Positions 33,546-42,043 of a stretch of DNA of 64,000 nt are shown piece by piece. Source of the stretch: JAGQSZ01 sp049647585 (lineage in GTDB: Bacteria > Actinomycetota > Acidimicrobiia > Acidimicrobiales > Microtrichaceae). The translations under genes and the position numbers were made by a program. The first letter of the stretch is position 1. Each line of letters opens with the position of its first letter. The stretch is from the NCBI GenBank assembly GCA_049647585.1, contig JBARXY010000032.1, positions 9,707-73,706 on the forward strand, read 5' to 3'. The notes under the pieces were generated by a model. It worked only from the letters and a program-made list of their open reading frames with translations, ran no database searches and was not told the origin of the DNA.

Positions 33546-35093
33546 TCAGTCCTGACCGGGCCGGCGTTCACCTTCGTGGGCGCCGGCTTCGATCACGTCG
33601 TCAGGAACGATTCCTCTGGGGTAGGTCAGAGCGAGGTCGTCGTGGGACGGCATCCGGTCATCCCGAGACTCCTCTGGAAGCAGTTCGGAGATCGCCGACA
33701 TCATCCTTCGGGTCCTCTCCTCCAATTCCGCTTCGCCCAGGCCCCGTTCGTCAGCACGTCCGTCAGCGCTGCCATCGATGCCTCCGTCGTCGAGCGTGCT
33801 ACCACCCAGATGGATCGGCTCCCCCACCCTGACCCGGACATGGGGCGGCGAGATCACATTTGTGACCGCTGGAACTTTGGCACTGCGTGGCCAGACAAGC
33901 TCCGTGCCCCACATGCCGATCGGAATGATCGGAGCGCCGGTCGCTGCGGCGAGGCGGGCCGCACCCCATCGCCCCTTGAGCTCAGGGTCGAAGAATGCGG
34001 GACCCCGGGGAATGGTCCCCTGTGGCATCAGCGCAACCAGTTCCCCAGCGGCAAGCGCATCCTCGGCTGCCTGGAGCGGCTCGTCTGAGCCGGTGCCACG
34101 GTCGACCCGGATCCCTCCGAGCGCGGCGACGATGTCACCGACAACTGGAGCATCGAAGACTTCCTTCTTACCGAGAAAGCGAGCCGGTCGACCGGCTTTG
34201 GCCAGCAGGAACCCGATTGCCAGCGGATCGAAATACGACCGGTGGTTGGCCACGAGAATTGCCGGTCCGGTGCGAGGAATACGCTCGGCTCCCTCAATAT
34301 CCATACGGACCCAGGGGAACAGCTGTGGTTGGGCCAACATGAAAAGAGCCTTCTGGGGCTCGACGCCGACGAACTTGGGCACTCCGTCTGGCACATCGAA
34401 ATGTCTGACGGGCCAACGCCTCAGACGGGCCACCGCCATCATTCGAGGGTCCGGGTTGACGACGTTGGGATGGCCCACGATCGACAACAGCGGGACGTCG
34501 TAATAGCTGTCGGAGTAGGCGTAGCTCTCGGACAGATCTATATGGTTGGCCAACGCCCACGAATCAACGGAACGGGCCTTGCCCTTGCCCCAGACAAACT
34601 CGCCGTCGATCGTTCCGTCGTAGATTCCGTCCCTCCGTCCGTAGTGGGTCGCTATGACCTCGTCGAAGCCGAGCAGCTCGGCCATCGGGCGGATCAGATC
34701 CGCAGGAGTCGTGGTCGCCATGACCAAGGTGCGACCGGCACGACGGTGTTCCTCCATGATTTGGCGGGCGAAGGGTAGGACCGCTTCGCTCAGCCGCCCA
34801 CTCGCCATCTCGGCCGCCTCTCGGACCTTCTCGACCTGCCATCCCCTCGCGGCACGGGCACCCTGTCGAGAAACGAACATCGACGGCCATGTCTCGCCGA
34901 TCAGATTGAAGACCCCGAACGCGAGCGATTCGACCAGTCCAGTCGACGCGGTGATCAGGCCAACCTTCTTGAGCGCCTCGCTGATCACTGGGCCGCTTGC
35001 TCCAGACAGCAGGGTGCGGTCGAGGTCGAAGATTGCCGCGGTCCTTGCCGAACTGCCATTGGTGCCATCTGAGACACGATGAGTTTTGGCCAT
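33546..35093 (-). CDS. HAD-IB hydrolase / 1-acylglycerol-3-phosphate acyltransferase fusion
   Basis: 515 residues with two domains. Residues about 18-240 form a HAD subfamily IB phosphatase: nucleophile FDLDRTLL, TTTPADLI, and SYAYSDSYYDVPLL with the acidic pair. Residues about 270-440 form a PlsC acyltransferase: NHRSYFDP (the H-x4-D catalytic motif), the G-x-I-x-V-D-R segment GGIRVDRG, and MPQGTIPRG. The C-terminal 70 residues are acidic and low-complexity. Such fusions occur in actinobacteria and probably act in glycerophospholipid or triacylglycerol synthesis. Convergent with aconitase. Confidence 0.88.
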   Translation of the reverse strand: MAKTHRVSDGTNGSSARTAAIFDLDRTLLSGASGPVISEALKKVGLITASTGLVESLAFGVFNLIGETWPSMFVSRQGARAARGWQVEKVREAAEMASGRLSEAVLPFARQIMEEHRRAGRTLVMATTTPADLIRPMAELLGFDEVIATHYGRRDGIYDGTIDGEFVWGKGKARSVDSWALANHIDLSESYAYSDSYYDVPLLSIVGHPNVVNPDPRMMAVARLRRWPVRHFDVPDGVPKFVGVEPQKALFMLAQPQLFPWVRMDIEGAERIPRTGPAILVANHRSYFDPLAIGFLLAKAGRPARFLGKKEVFDAPVVGDIVAALGGIRVDRGTGSDEPLQAAEDALAAGELVALMPQGTIPRGPAFFDPELKGRWGAARLAAATGAPIIPIGMWGTELVWPRSAKVPAVTNVISPPHVRVRVGEPIHLGGSTLDDGGIDGSADGRADERGLGEAELEERTRRMMSAISELLPEESRDDRMPSHDDLALTYPRGIVPDDVIEAGAHEGERRPGQD

Positions 35094-35185
35094 TGGAAGA
35101 AACTAGCCCCACCACCAAACCGAGGTTCCGCAGGATGAATGCAACCACTGACATTCGGGAGGACTCGACTTGCGAAGCCGACGGT

Positions 35186-35313
35186 AAAAAGGCCGAAGGA
35201 CTGGCGGGGGGAGCCAGTCCTTCAGCATGTGAGTCATCGGATCGGGGGGATGATCGGATGACTCTTGCTCGAGGGGGACAAGGGGGGTAGTCCGCTCGCT
35301 CGGCGTTTGTTGA
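35186..35313 (-). ncRNA. 6C-type small RNA
   Basis: On the minus strand two hairpins carry C-rich loops: GAGTCATC...GATGACTC (35231-35264) with a loop of six C, and GAAGGACTGGC...GCCAGTCCTTC (35195-35223, 11-bp perfect stem) with loop TCCCCCC. Further C-runs precede them. The second stem is followed by GGCCTTTTTA, so it doubles as an intrinsic terminator ending near 35186. This matches the actinobacterial 6C RNA motif (B11 in Mycobacterium tuberculosis), which pairs C-loops with G-rich sites in mRNAs. Promoter candidate: TTGAAC, 17 bases, TATCTT. Confidence 0.8.
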
Positions 35314-35320
35314 TGACTAG

Positions 35321-35349
35321 AAGATAGCCTGCAGCAAGCAATCGTTCAA
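35321..35349 (-). promoter_or_regulatory. Promoter of the 6C RNA
   Basis: Minus-strand TTGAAC (35349-35344), 17-bp spacer, TATCTT (35326-35321). It would start the RNA near 35313. The -35 hexamer is the left arm of the LysR-gene palindrome. Confidence 0.5.
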
Positions 35350-35360
35350 GCTAATTGAAC
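35344..35360. promoter_or_regulatory. LysR-type dyad GTTCAA-N5-TTGAAC
   Basis: A perfect 6-5-6 palindrome of the T-N11-A class, 25 bp upstream of the LysR start codon and overlapping the 6C RNA promoter. Autoregulation of lysR, perhaps with an effect on the small RNA, is plausible. Confidence 0.5.
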
Positions 35361-35384
35361 AGATATTCAGTATCGTTAGATGCG

Positions 35385-36308
35385 ATGGATCGAAAACAAC
35401 TCAAAGCCCTGGTCGCTGTCGCCGAACATCATTCGTTCTCTTCGGCCGCTCGTGCACTCGGAACCGTTCAGTCCAACGTCTCGGCACACGTCGCACGTCT
35501 TGAGCGGACCCTGGAGGTAACCCTGATCGACCGTGCCACCAGTGAACCGACCGACGAGGGCCTGGTCGTGTTGGAGCGGGCCCGTCGCATCGAGGCCGAG
35601 TTCGACGCACTCGAATCCGATGTCGCAGAACTGCGTGACGTAACTTCGGGGTCTGTTCGACTCGGTGTAATCGGTACCACCGCCCGGTGGCTGGTTCCTC
35701 CCCTGCTGACCCGGCTGGCCGAAGGATACCCAGAGGTGTCCGTAGTGGTTCTGGACGCCACGACGAGTTCGATGGTCCTGAATCTGCTTTCGGGCGCAGT
35801 GGATCTGGCCGTGGTCAACCTGCCCCTCGATGAACCCGAGTTGATGGTGGAGCCGCTCTTCGTCGAGGACCGGGTGCTTATCGTCCCCAAGGACCACGCG
35901 CTCTACGACCGCCAGTCGGTGAGCCTGGAAGAATTGGCCGAGCACGAGTTGTTGCTCGAAGCCCCCGGAACCGCGTTCAGGGACGTCCTCGATGCAGCCG
36001 CCGCCGCACGCCACGTGAAACTGAAGCCGAAGGCCGAGTTCGACGGAATGAGGCTTCTCGCCTCGTTGGTCTTTGCCGGTTTCGGTGCGGGGATCGTTCC
36101 AGCTACCGCGGCTCCGAGGGGCCTGACCGGTGACTGGCGTCGGATCCCCATAATTGGAGTCCCCCGCCGATCCGTGGGTCTGGTGAGGAGGAGGCGGGGT
36201 CTGCCCTCTGCAGCACAGCGCGTCGTTACGGAGTCACTGCGATACGTCGTGAGTGTGCATGCGGACGAGGAGTCTGGAATGCAGGTGGCGACCAAACGCA
36301 CTGCGTGA
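35385..36308 (+). CDS. LysR-family transcriptional regulator
   Basis: 307 residues from ATG 35385. N-terminal winged HTH (LKALVAVAEHHSFSSAARAL, QSNVSAHVARLERTLEVTL) and a periplasmic-binding-like effector domain (SVRLGVIGTTARWLVPPLL, VDLAVVNLP, FAGFGAGIVPAT). Citrate synthase starts 132 bp downstream on the same strand and may be a target. The palindrome at 35344-35360 suits an autoregulatory site. Confidence 0.92.
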   Translation: MDRKQLKALVAVAEHHSFSSAARALGTVQSNVSAHVARLERTLEVTLIDRATSEPTDEGLVVLERARRIEAEFDALESDVAELRDVTSGSVRLGVIGTTARWLVPPLLTRLAEGYPEVSVVVLDATTSSMVLNLLSGAVDLAVVNLPLDEPELMVEPLFVEDRVLIVPKDHALYDRQSVSLEELAEHELLLEAPGTAFRDVLDAAAAARHVKLKPKAEFDGMRLLASLVFAGFGAGIVPATAAPRGLTGDWRRIPIIGVPRRSVGLVRRRRGLPSAAQRVVTESLRYVVSVHADEESGMQVATKRTA

Positions 36309-36440
36309 AAAAGCTACCCGGAGGTAACTACAGCAGCGGGAAATGGCCACTGACACTGCAGGGTCAACTATCTCCGCCACGAGGCCATGACGGCCATGGG
36401 AAGGCCGTAGGATGAGTTTGACTAGACATCAGGAGTACCA

Positions 36441-37709
36441 GTGGCTGACACCATTACGATCACCGATAACAGGACTGGTGAGGACGTAGAGATTCCGATA
36501 ATCGACGGGGGCGTCGATTCAAAGGCTTGGAGCAAGTTGTTGCCCGGCATCTGGTTCCAAGATCCAGGATTCGGAACCACTTCCGGGGCTTCCTCGGCGA
36601 TAACCGAACTCGACGGCGAGAACGGAATTCTTCGATATCGCGGCTATCCGATCGAGCAGCTGGCCGAGCATTCCAGCTTCCTCGAGGTCGCTTATCTGCT
36701 CATCTTCGGCGACCTGCCTACGGCGGCACAGTTCGAGGACTGGCGCTACGAGATCACCCATCACACGTTCATCCACGAGAACCTGCGTAAGCATTTCATG
36801 GAGGGTTTCCACCACGACGCCCATCCCATGGGAATCCTCGTCGCGACGATCGCCGCCCTTTCGACCTTCTATCCCGAGGCCAAGACGATCGACGATCCCG
36901 ATATCCGGATGAAGCAGGTCATCCGCCTTATCGCCAAGATGCCGACCCTCGCGGCTGGCGCCTACCGCCACTCGGTCGGCATGCCGTTCGTCTACCCCGA
37001 CAACAGCCTCGACTTCGCCGCCAACTTCCTGTCGATGATGTGGAAGACCGCCGAGCCGCGCTACGACGCCAACCCTGTGCTCGCCCGTGCGCTCGACGTT
37101 CTTTTCATCCTTCACGCCGACCACGAACAGAACTGTTCGACCACCGCCATGCGCACCGTCGGCTCCGCGCACGCAGATCCGTACACGGCGACAGCTGCGG
37201 CCACCGCAGCCCTTTACGGTCCCCGTCACGGAGGCGCCAACGAAGCCGTCATCCGAATGCTGCGCAAGATCGGCTCGATCGACAACGTCGAGGCCTACGT
37301 CGAGTCCGTCAAACGTGGCGATACCAGGCTCCAGGGCTTTGGTCACCGTGTCTACAAGAACTACGACCCCCGTGCCCGGATCATCAAGAAGACCGCCGAT
37401 CAGGTCTTCGAGGTCACAGGCAAGAGCCCGCTTCTGGACATCGCCCTCAAGCTCGAAGAGACGGCGCTCAGCGACGACTACTTCCTCAGCCGCAAGCTGT
37501 ACCCCAACGTCGATTTCTACTCGGGTCTCATCTATCAGGCCATGGGCTTCCCGATGGACATGTTCACGGTTTTGTTTGCCATTCCCCGTACCGCCGGTTG
37601 GCTGGCGCACTACATCGAACTGCTCGATCAGGACGCCAGGATCGTTCGTCCACGGCAGCTCTACGTAGGTCAGCCTGCCCGTGACTACACCCAGATGACC
37701 TCGCGCTGA
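36441..37709 (+). CDS. gltA: Citrate synthase
   Basis: 422 residues from GTG 36441, with AGGAG 5 bases before. Condenses oxaloacetate and acetyl-CoA. Catalytic histidines are in FILHADHEQNCSTTAMR (about residue 230) and YGPRHGGANEAV (about 268), and the catalytic Asp in YPNVDFYSG (about 365). Type II-like length. Near aconitase, so the two first TCA-cycle enzymes lie within 6 kb, each beside its own regulator. Confidence 0.96.
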   Translation: MADTITITDNRTGEDVEIPIIDGGVDSKAWSKLLPGIWFQDPGFGTTSGASSAITELDGENGILRYRGYPIEQLAEHSSFLEVAYLLIFGDLPTAAQFEDWRYEITHHTFIHENLRKHFMEGFHHDAHPMGILVATIAALSTFYPEAKTIDDPDIRMKQVIRLIAKMPTLAAGAYRHSVGMPFVYPDNSLDFAANFLSMMWKTAEPRYDANPVLARALDVLFILHADHEQNCSTTAMRTVGSAHADPYTATAAATAALYGPRHGGANEAVIRMLRKIGSIDNVEAYVESVKRGDTRLQGFGHRVYKNYDPRARIIKKTADQVFEVTGKSPLLDIALKLEETALSDDYFLSRKLYPNVDFYSGLIYQAMGFPMDMFTVLFAIPRTAGWLAHYIELLDQDARIVRPRQLYVGQPARDYTQMTSR

Positions 37710-37770
37710 ATCCAGGCGTCTGAACCGGCCCGCTGGACCTGTGCTGCGCGACCTCTGGCAGCATGGGTCC

Positions 37771-38127
37771 ATGTCATCCAACAATCGAGAACCCGACGTC
37801 ACCGACATAACCATCGATCGGGAAGCGATGACGATGCAGTTGACCTTCGACGATGGGGCGTCGGGAACCATCGGTCTGATGGAACTCAGGCTCAACTGTC
37901 CCTGTGCTACCTGTCGGGCAGCACGACAGGTCGGCAGAGACGTCTGGCCTCCCGCCCGTGGCGACCAGACGCTCGCGTTGAAGGACGCGAACCTGGTCGG
38001 CGCCTGGGGTCTTGGTGTCACCTGGTCCGACGGGCACGCAACCGGCATCTACCCGTTCGAGGATCTGCACTCCTGGATTCTCGATGGTCAGCCGAGCTTC
38101 AATCCAGACTCTGGCCTGGGCGAGTAG
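37771..38127 (+). CDS. DUF971-domain protein
   Basis: 118 residues from ATG 37771. The domain is recognised by LRLNCPCATCRAARQ (residues about 41-55, possible metal-binding cysteines) and the C-terminal YPFEDLHSWIL typical of DUF971 (gamma-butyrobetaine hydroxylase N-terminal-like fold). Some family members assist iron-sulfur protein assembly or Mrp/ApbC. Function here is unknown. Lies 12 bp upstream of the acyl-CoA dehydrogenase gene, so co-expression is likely. Confidence 0.85.
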   Translation: MSSNNREPDVTDITIDREAMTMQLTFDDGASGTIGLMELRLNCPCATCRAARQVGRDVWPPARGDQTLALKDANLVGAWGLGVTWSDGHATGIYPFEDLHSWILDGQPSFNPDSGLGE

Positions 38128-38139
38128 GTTCCTCCGGGC

Positions 38140-39261
38140 ATGGAGTTCGCTCTCTCCGAAGACATCGTCGAGCTCGCCGACGAAGCTCGGCGCTTTGCTG
38201 CAAAACATGTGGCGGACGACGAGTGGACCGAGAACTCCTGGCTGACAGGTGCTTCAAGGAGCTTCTCGTTGGCACTCGGCAGACGGGGCTGGCTGGGTAT
38301 GACCTGGCCCAAGGAGATCGGAGGTGGAGGGCGACCTCCGATCGAGCGTCTCATCGTGTTCGAGGCACTCATCTCCGAGGGCGCGCCGCTGGCAACGTCG
38401 TGGTTCGCCGACCGCCAGATCGGCCCGACGCTCCTTCAGTTCGCCACCGCAGAACAACGTGATCGGTACCTGCCCGACATCATCGCCGGCCGCTCGGCCT
38501 GGTGTGTCGGAATGAGTGAACCCGACGCGGGTAGCGACGTCGCCTCGCTGAGAACGAAGGCCGAGCCGAGCAACGGTAATTGGATCGTCGACGGGCAGAA
38601 GATCTGGACCTCTGGTGCAATGGATGCCGACTGGTGCTATCTGATCGCCCGAACTGATCCGTCCGCTCCCCCACACCAGGGTCTTTCCGAGTTCGTGGTC
38701 GACATGCGCTCACCGGGCATCGAGGTGCGACCCATCGTCGACATGATCGGCGGGTCCCACTTCTGTGAGGTCCACTTCGACGGCGTCGAGGTGCCCGGCG
38801 AGAACTTGATCGGCACCCTCAACGGAAGCTTCAAACAGGTGATGCGACAGATGGAGCACGAACGCGGAGGGATCGATCGACTCGTCTCCAACCTGCGGCT
38901 GTATCGAGACGTACTGCCCCACGTCAACTCCTCCGACCCGGTCGTACGCCAGGAAATCGCTGCGATCGAGAGCGGTTACCGGATCGGGCGACTTTTGGTC
39001 ATGCGAGAGGCCCTCGGGCAGGCACCGCGAGGTTTCTCCGCTGCCACCAAGACGATCTGCACCGAGTTCGAACAGCTGGTCGCCGAGTTCTGCGCCCACG
39101 CGGTCGGGGCCGACGCGATGCTCTGGAACCGCGTGTCCCAAGGTGTCTGTTACGCCCCCGCGTACACGATCATGGGCGGGACGACGAACATTCTGCGCAA
39201 CATCATCGGCGAGCGGATGCTCGGGCTTCCTAGGGAGCCGCGCTCGTCGGCCCGCGACTAG
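38140..39261 (+). CDS. Acyl-CoA dehydrogenase
   Basis: 373 residues. FAD-binding signatures are WCVGMSEPDAGSDVASL (about residue 130), WIVDGQKIWTSGAMDADW (about 157) and the C-terminal YTIMGGTTNILRNIIGERMLGLPR. Oxidises an acyl-CoA to the enoyl-CoA; chain length not predictable. Only the last 4 bases overlap the convergent Pat-like gene. A DUF971 gene precedes it. Confidence 0.93.
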   Translation: MEFALSEDIVELADEARRFAAKHVADDEWTENSWLTGASRSFSLALGRRGWLGMTWPKEIGGGGRPPIERLIVFEALISEGAPLATSWFADRQIGPTLLQFATAEQRDRYLPDIIAGRSAWCVGMSEPDAGSDVASLRTKAEPSNGNWIVDGQKIWTSGAMDADWCYLIARTDPSAPPHQGLSEFVVDMRSPGIEVRPIVDMIGGSHFCEVHFDGVEVPGENLIGTLNGSFKQVMRQMEHERGGIDRLVSNLRLYRDVLPHVNSSDPVVRQEIAAIESGYRIGRLLVMREALGQAPRGFSAATKTICTEFEQLVAEFCAHAVGADAMLWNRVSQGVCYAPAYTIMGGTTNILRNIIGERMLGLPREPRSSARD

Positions 39262-41969
39262 AGGTCTGGAACCTCGGTCTCGAGCCGCCTGACCATGAAG
39301 TCCTCGAGTGGTTCACCGATGACAACATCGACGTCCGCGACCCAGGCTTCGGCGTCGACGACCACGACCGGGTCAGCTCGTAGTGACATCTCCACATCCA
39401 AGCTTTCGGCGAGCATTCCGAGACGGTGGACAAGCCCGACCACAGGTACACGATCGAGCGGGTCGGTCAGGACCTTGGCTATCGCCGAGCCCGCTACCAG
39501 AGAGGCGGCGTCGGCCAATCCAAGGGGTAGGACGCCGAGTTCGGTTTCGCCGACTATCGCCGCGGCGCCGCCCAGACCCACTTCGATAGTTCCGGCACCA
39601 CTAGCCTCCCGACGGACCGTAACCGCGATGTCCACTCCCGACGGAATGAAGCGTTGCACCACAGCCGGCATCATCCGGTCTCCGATCACTTCTGTCATGC
39701 GGTTCCAGACCAACCGCAAGTGCCCGGCATCGCCGATGTCGAGAGTGACCCCGCTTGCGGTCGAACGGGTTGACCGGTCCCGGAAGGCGGCCTTGAGCAC
39801 AACGGGCCAGCCGATCGCCTCGGACGCTGCCAAGGCCTCCGAATAGCTCCTGACCACCCTTCGTTCTGCGACCTCCATGTCGAAGGCAGCCAGAAGTAGT
39901 TCTTGTTCGTGATGATCAAGATGAACCACAGAGCCGGACTCCTCAACTCTGGCTATCGCCCCGCTGATTGCAGACAGTGCGCCATCAACCGACGCGTCGT
40001 CAGGGGTCTCGAGACCGCTGCCCCCGGCCGAGGCGATCCAGCGACGGTAGGACGCCAGGTGGCCCAACGCGTGGGCTGCGTCCTCGGGGAAACGGAAGAT
40101 CGGCACGCCGTGGTCGCCGGGGGCATCCGCGCCATCACCCTGCCCTCTGGTCAGGCGGGCGATTCCGGCCGCGCCGAGCATCGTCGAGACAACCGTGACA
40201 TTGGGGTGCCCCATAGAAATATCGAGGATCACCTCGGTTATCTCGGGGTCCATGTTCAGAGTCGGCGGCGTGTAGACGACCATGATGCTGTCGACCTGCC
40301 CCTCGGACGCGACGGAGTCCAGGCAGCGGCGGAAGTCGTCTGCCGAGGCACGGAATGTCAGGTCCACAGGGTTGGAGTACTGCTTGCCGTCGAAGCGGAC
40401 CGATCTGAGCTCAACCACATCGAGTCCGGACCCGCGGCAGGCGTTTGCGGCAAGAACGATTGCGCCGTCCGAATTGCCGATGATCGCGACTCCCGAACCC
40501 GCTGGCACCGGCTGGTCCGCCATGATGCGACCGAGGTCGAAGAGTTGTTCCAGGGTGGACACGCTCATGACCCCGGTCTGGCGGAACATGGCCTGTGAGC
40601 GTCGTTCGATGGCCGATCCACCGCGGCCGCGGCCGCGCAGCAGTCCCGTCGTGTTCAGTGCTGCGACGGGTTTGACCAGCGATGCGGCCCGAGCTGCGCG
40701 CACGAGTCTGGGTAGTGGCGCACGGCCGGTGAGGGACAGGAGTATTGCCCCGGTGCGCGAATCCTCCATCCAGTAGCTCAACAGATCGCCGGGCCCCACG
40801 TCCGCGGGGTTGCCGGCAGCTACGAAGGTTGAGATTCCCAGATCCATGCGAACGGCATGTTCGATGATCGCAGCGGCAAGGGTCCCGGTCTCGGTCATCA
40901 CTCCGATGCGCCCGGGCGGAGGCATCAGGGGGCTGAGTGAAGCGTCCAGGCGAACGTTGGGGTCCGTGTTGAGAACTCCCAGGCAGTTGGGACCGAGCAG
41001 TCGCATCCCGTGGGACCGTGTCACTTCGATCAGCTCGCGTTCAAGGATGGCTCCGGCCGCACCCGACTCCGAAAAACCTGCTGACAGGACGACTACGGCA
41101 CCGACACCTCTGCGCCCGCAACCATCGACCGCATCCGACACCCGCTCGGCCGGGATTGCCAGAACTGCCAAGTCGGTCCCGACAGGGATCTCCTCGACCG
41201 TTGCGAGAGTCAGAAAATCCTCGACCGGTTCGAGGTGACGGTTGACTGCATATGCGGGTCCGGCGAAGCCGTTGTCCACGAGGTTGCGAAACACGTCGGC
41301 ACCGACCGAAGCCGAGTCCCTGCCGACACCGACCACGGCAACCGAAGACGGCTCCAGGAGCCGGCGTACCGAGGCGGCCTCGGCGCGACGCTCACGTCGG
41401 TCGATCGCTGCCAGCGACGCTTCGGTGGGAAGTATGTCGAAGCCGACCTCGATCACACCTGAGTCGAACTGCGAGCTGACCTCATAACCCGCTGCCGCGA
41501 ACACCGACAGCATCCGGTGATTCGTCGGAAGTGTCGTCGCCACGAATCTACGAACACCACGTTCACGGCCGGCGGCGACGAGAAACTCCAGAAGCAACGT
41601 CGCCAGACCCCGACCCTTCTGGCCGTCATCGACGAAGAACGCGACTTCGGCGACGTCGGTGCCCTTGTAGCGCTCGTACCGCGCAACTCCGATTATCTGG
41701 CCGTCGAACAGTGCGACGAACGCGACCCGGTCGGAGTGGTCGACGTGCGTGAAGTGACGCACGTCCCGATCGCTCAGCTCAGGCCGGGGCGAGAAGTACC
41801 GGAAGTAGATGGACTCGGGCGACTGACGGGAGTGGAAGTTGCGCAGTGCCGGGGCGTCGTCCGGGGTTATCGGGCGGACGTGCACGATCTGACCGTCAGC
41901 GAGGACGACGTCGGCCTCCCATGAGTGTGGATACGCTCCGGTCACCTCACCTGACTCAGTTTGTGCCAC
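39258..41969 (-). CDS. GNAT / ADP-forming acyl-CoA synthetase fusion (Pat-like protein acetyltransferase)
   Basis: 903 residues. An N-terminal GNAT domain (about 20-185; VAFFVDDGQKGRGLATLLLEFL is its acetyl-CoA loop) is followed by a CoA-binding Rossmann domain (VAVVGVGRDSASVG), a succinyl-CoA-ligase-like flavodoxin domain (TETGTLAAAI, GNPADVGPGDLL) and a C-terminal ATP-grasp subdomain (about 680-890). In Salmonella Pat the GNAT domain is C-terminal; this order is reversed, as in several actinobacterial proteins. Likely acetylates lysines of acyl-CoA synthetases and others. The CoA-ligase part may be only a sensor, since the phospho-histidine loop was not identified. Confidence 0.85.
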   Translation of the reverse strand: MAQTESGEVTGAYPHSWEADVVLADGQIVHVRPITPDDAPALRNFHSRQSPESIYFRYFSPRPELSDRDVRHFTHVDHSDRVAFVALFDGQIIGVARYERYKGTDVAEVAFFVDDGQKGRGLATLLLEFLVAAGRERGVRRFVATTLPTNHRMLSVFAAAGYEVSSQFDSGVIEVGFDILPTEASLAAIDRRERRAEAASVRRLLEPSSVAVVGVGRDSASVGADVFRNLVDNGFAGPAYAVNRHLEPVEDFLTLATVEEIPVGTDLAVLAIPAERVSDAVDGCGRRGVGAVVVLSAGFSESGAAGAILERELIEVTRSHGMRLLGPNCLGVLNTDPNVRLDASLSPLMPPPGRIGVMTETGTLAAAIIEHAVRMDLGISTFVAAGNPADVGPGDLLSYWMEDSRTGAILLSLTGRAPLPRLVRAARAASLVKPVAALNTTGLLRGRGRGGSAIERRSQAMFRQTGVMSVSTLEQLFDLGRIMADQPVPAGSGVAIIGNSDGAIVLAANACRGSGLDVVELRSVRFDGKQYSNPVDLTFRASADDFRRCLDSVASEGQVDSIMVVYTPPTLNMDPEITEVILDISMGHPNVTVVSTMLGAAGIARLTRGQGDGADAPGDHGVPIFRFPEDAAHALGHLASYRRWIASAGGSGLETPDDASVDGALSAISGAIARVEESGSVVHLDHHEQELLLAAFDMEVAERRVVRSYSEALAASEAIGWPVVLKAAFRDRSTRSTASGVTLDIGDAGHLRLVWNRMTEVIGDRMMPAVVQRFIPSGVDIAVTVRREASGAGTIEVGLGGAAAIVGETELGVLPLGLADAASLVAGSAIAKVLTDPLDRVPVVGLVHRLGMLAESLDVEMSLRADPVVVVDAEAWVADVDVVIGEPLEDFMVRRLETEVPDL

Positions 41970-42043
41970 AGCGTCAGGCTAATCACTACGGCGACGACGT
42001 TCTTCGCCATACGGTGGCCGGTCACGATATGGGAGTGTTGTCC

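Noticed and set aside
36519..38048. 509-codon minus-strand frame
   Set aside because: Antisense of citrate synthase and DUF971; no family resemblance.
41846..42043. 66-codon N-terminal extension of the DUF885 protein
   Set aside because: Overlaps the divergent Pat-like gene; GGGAG before ATG 42044 supports the shorter form.
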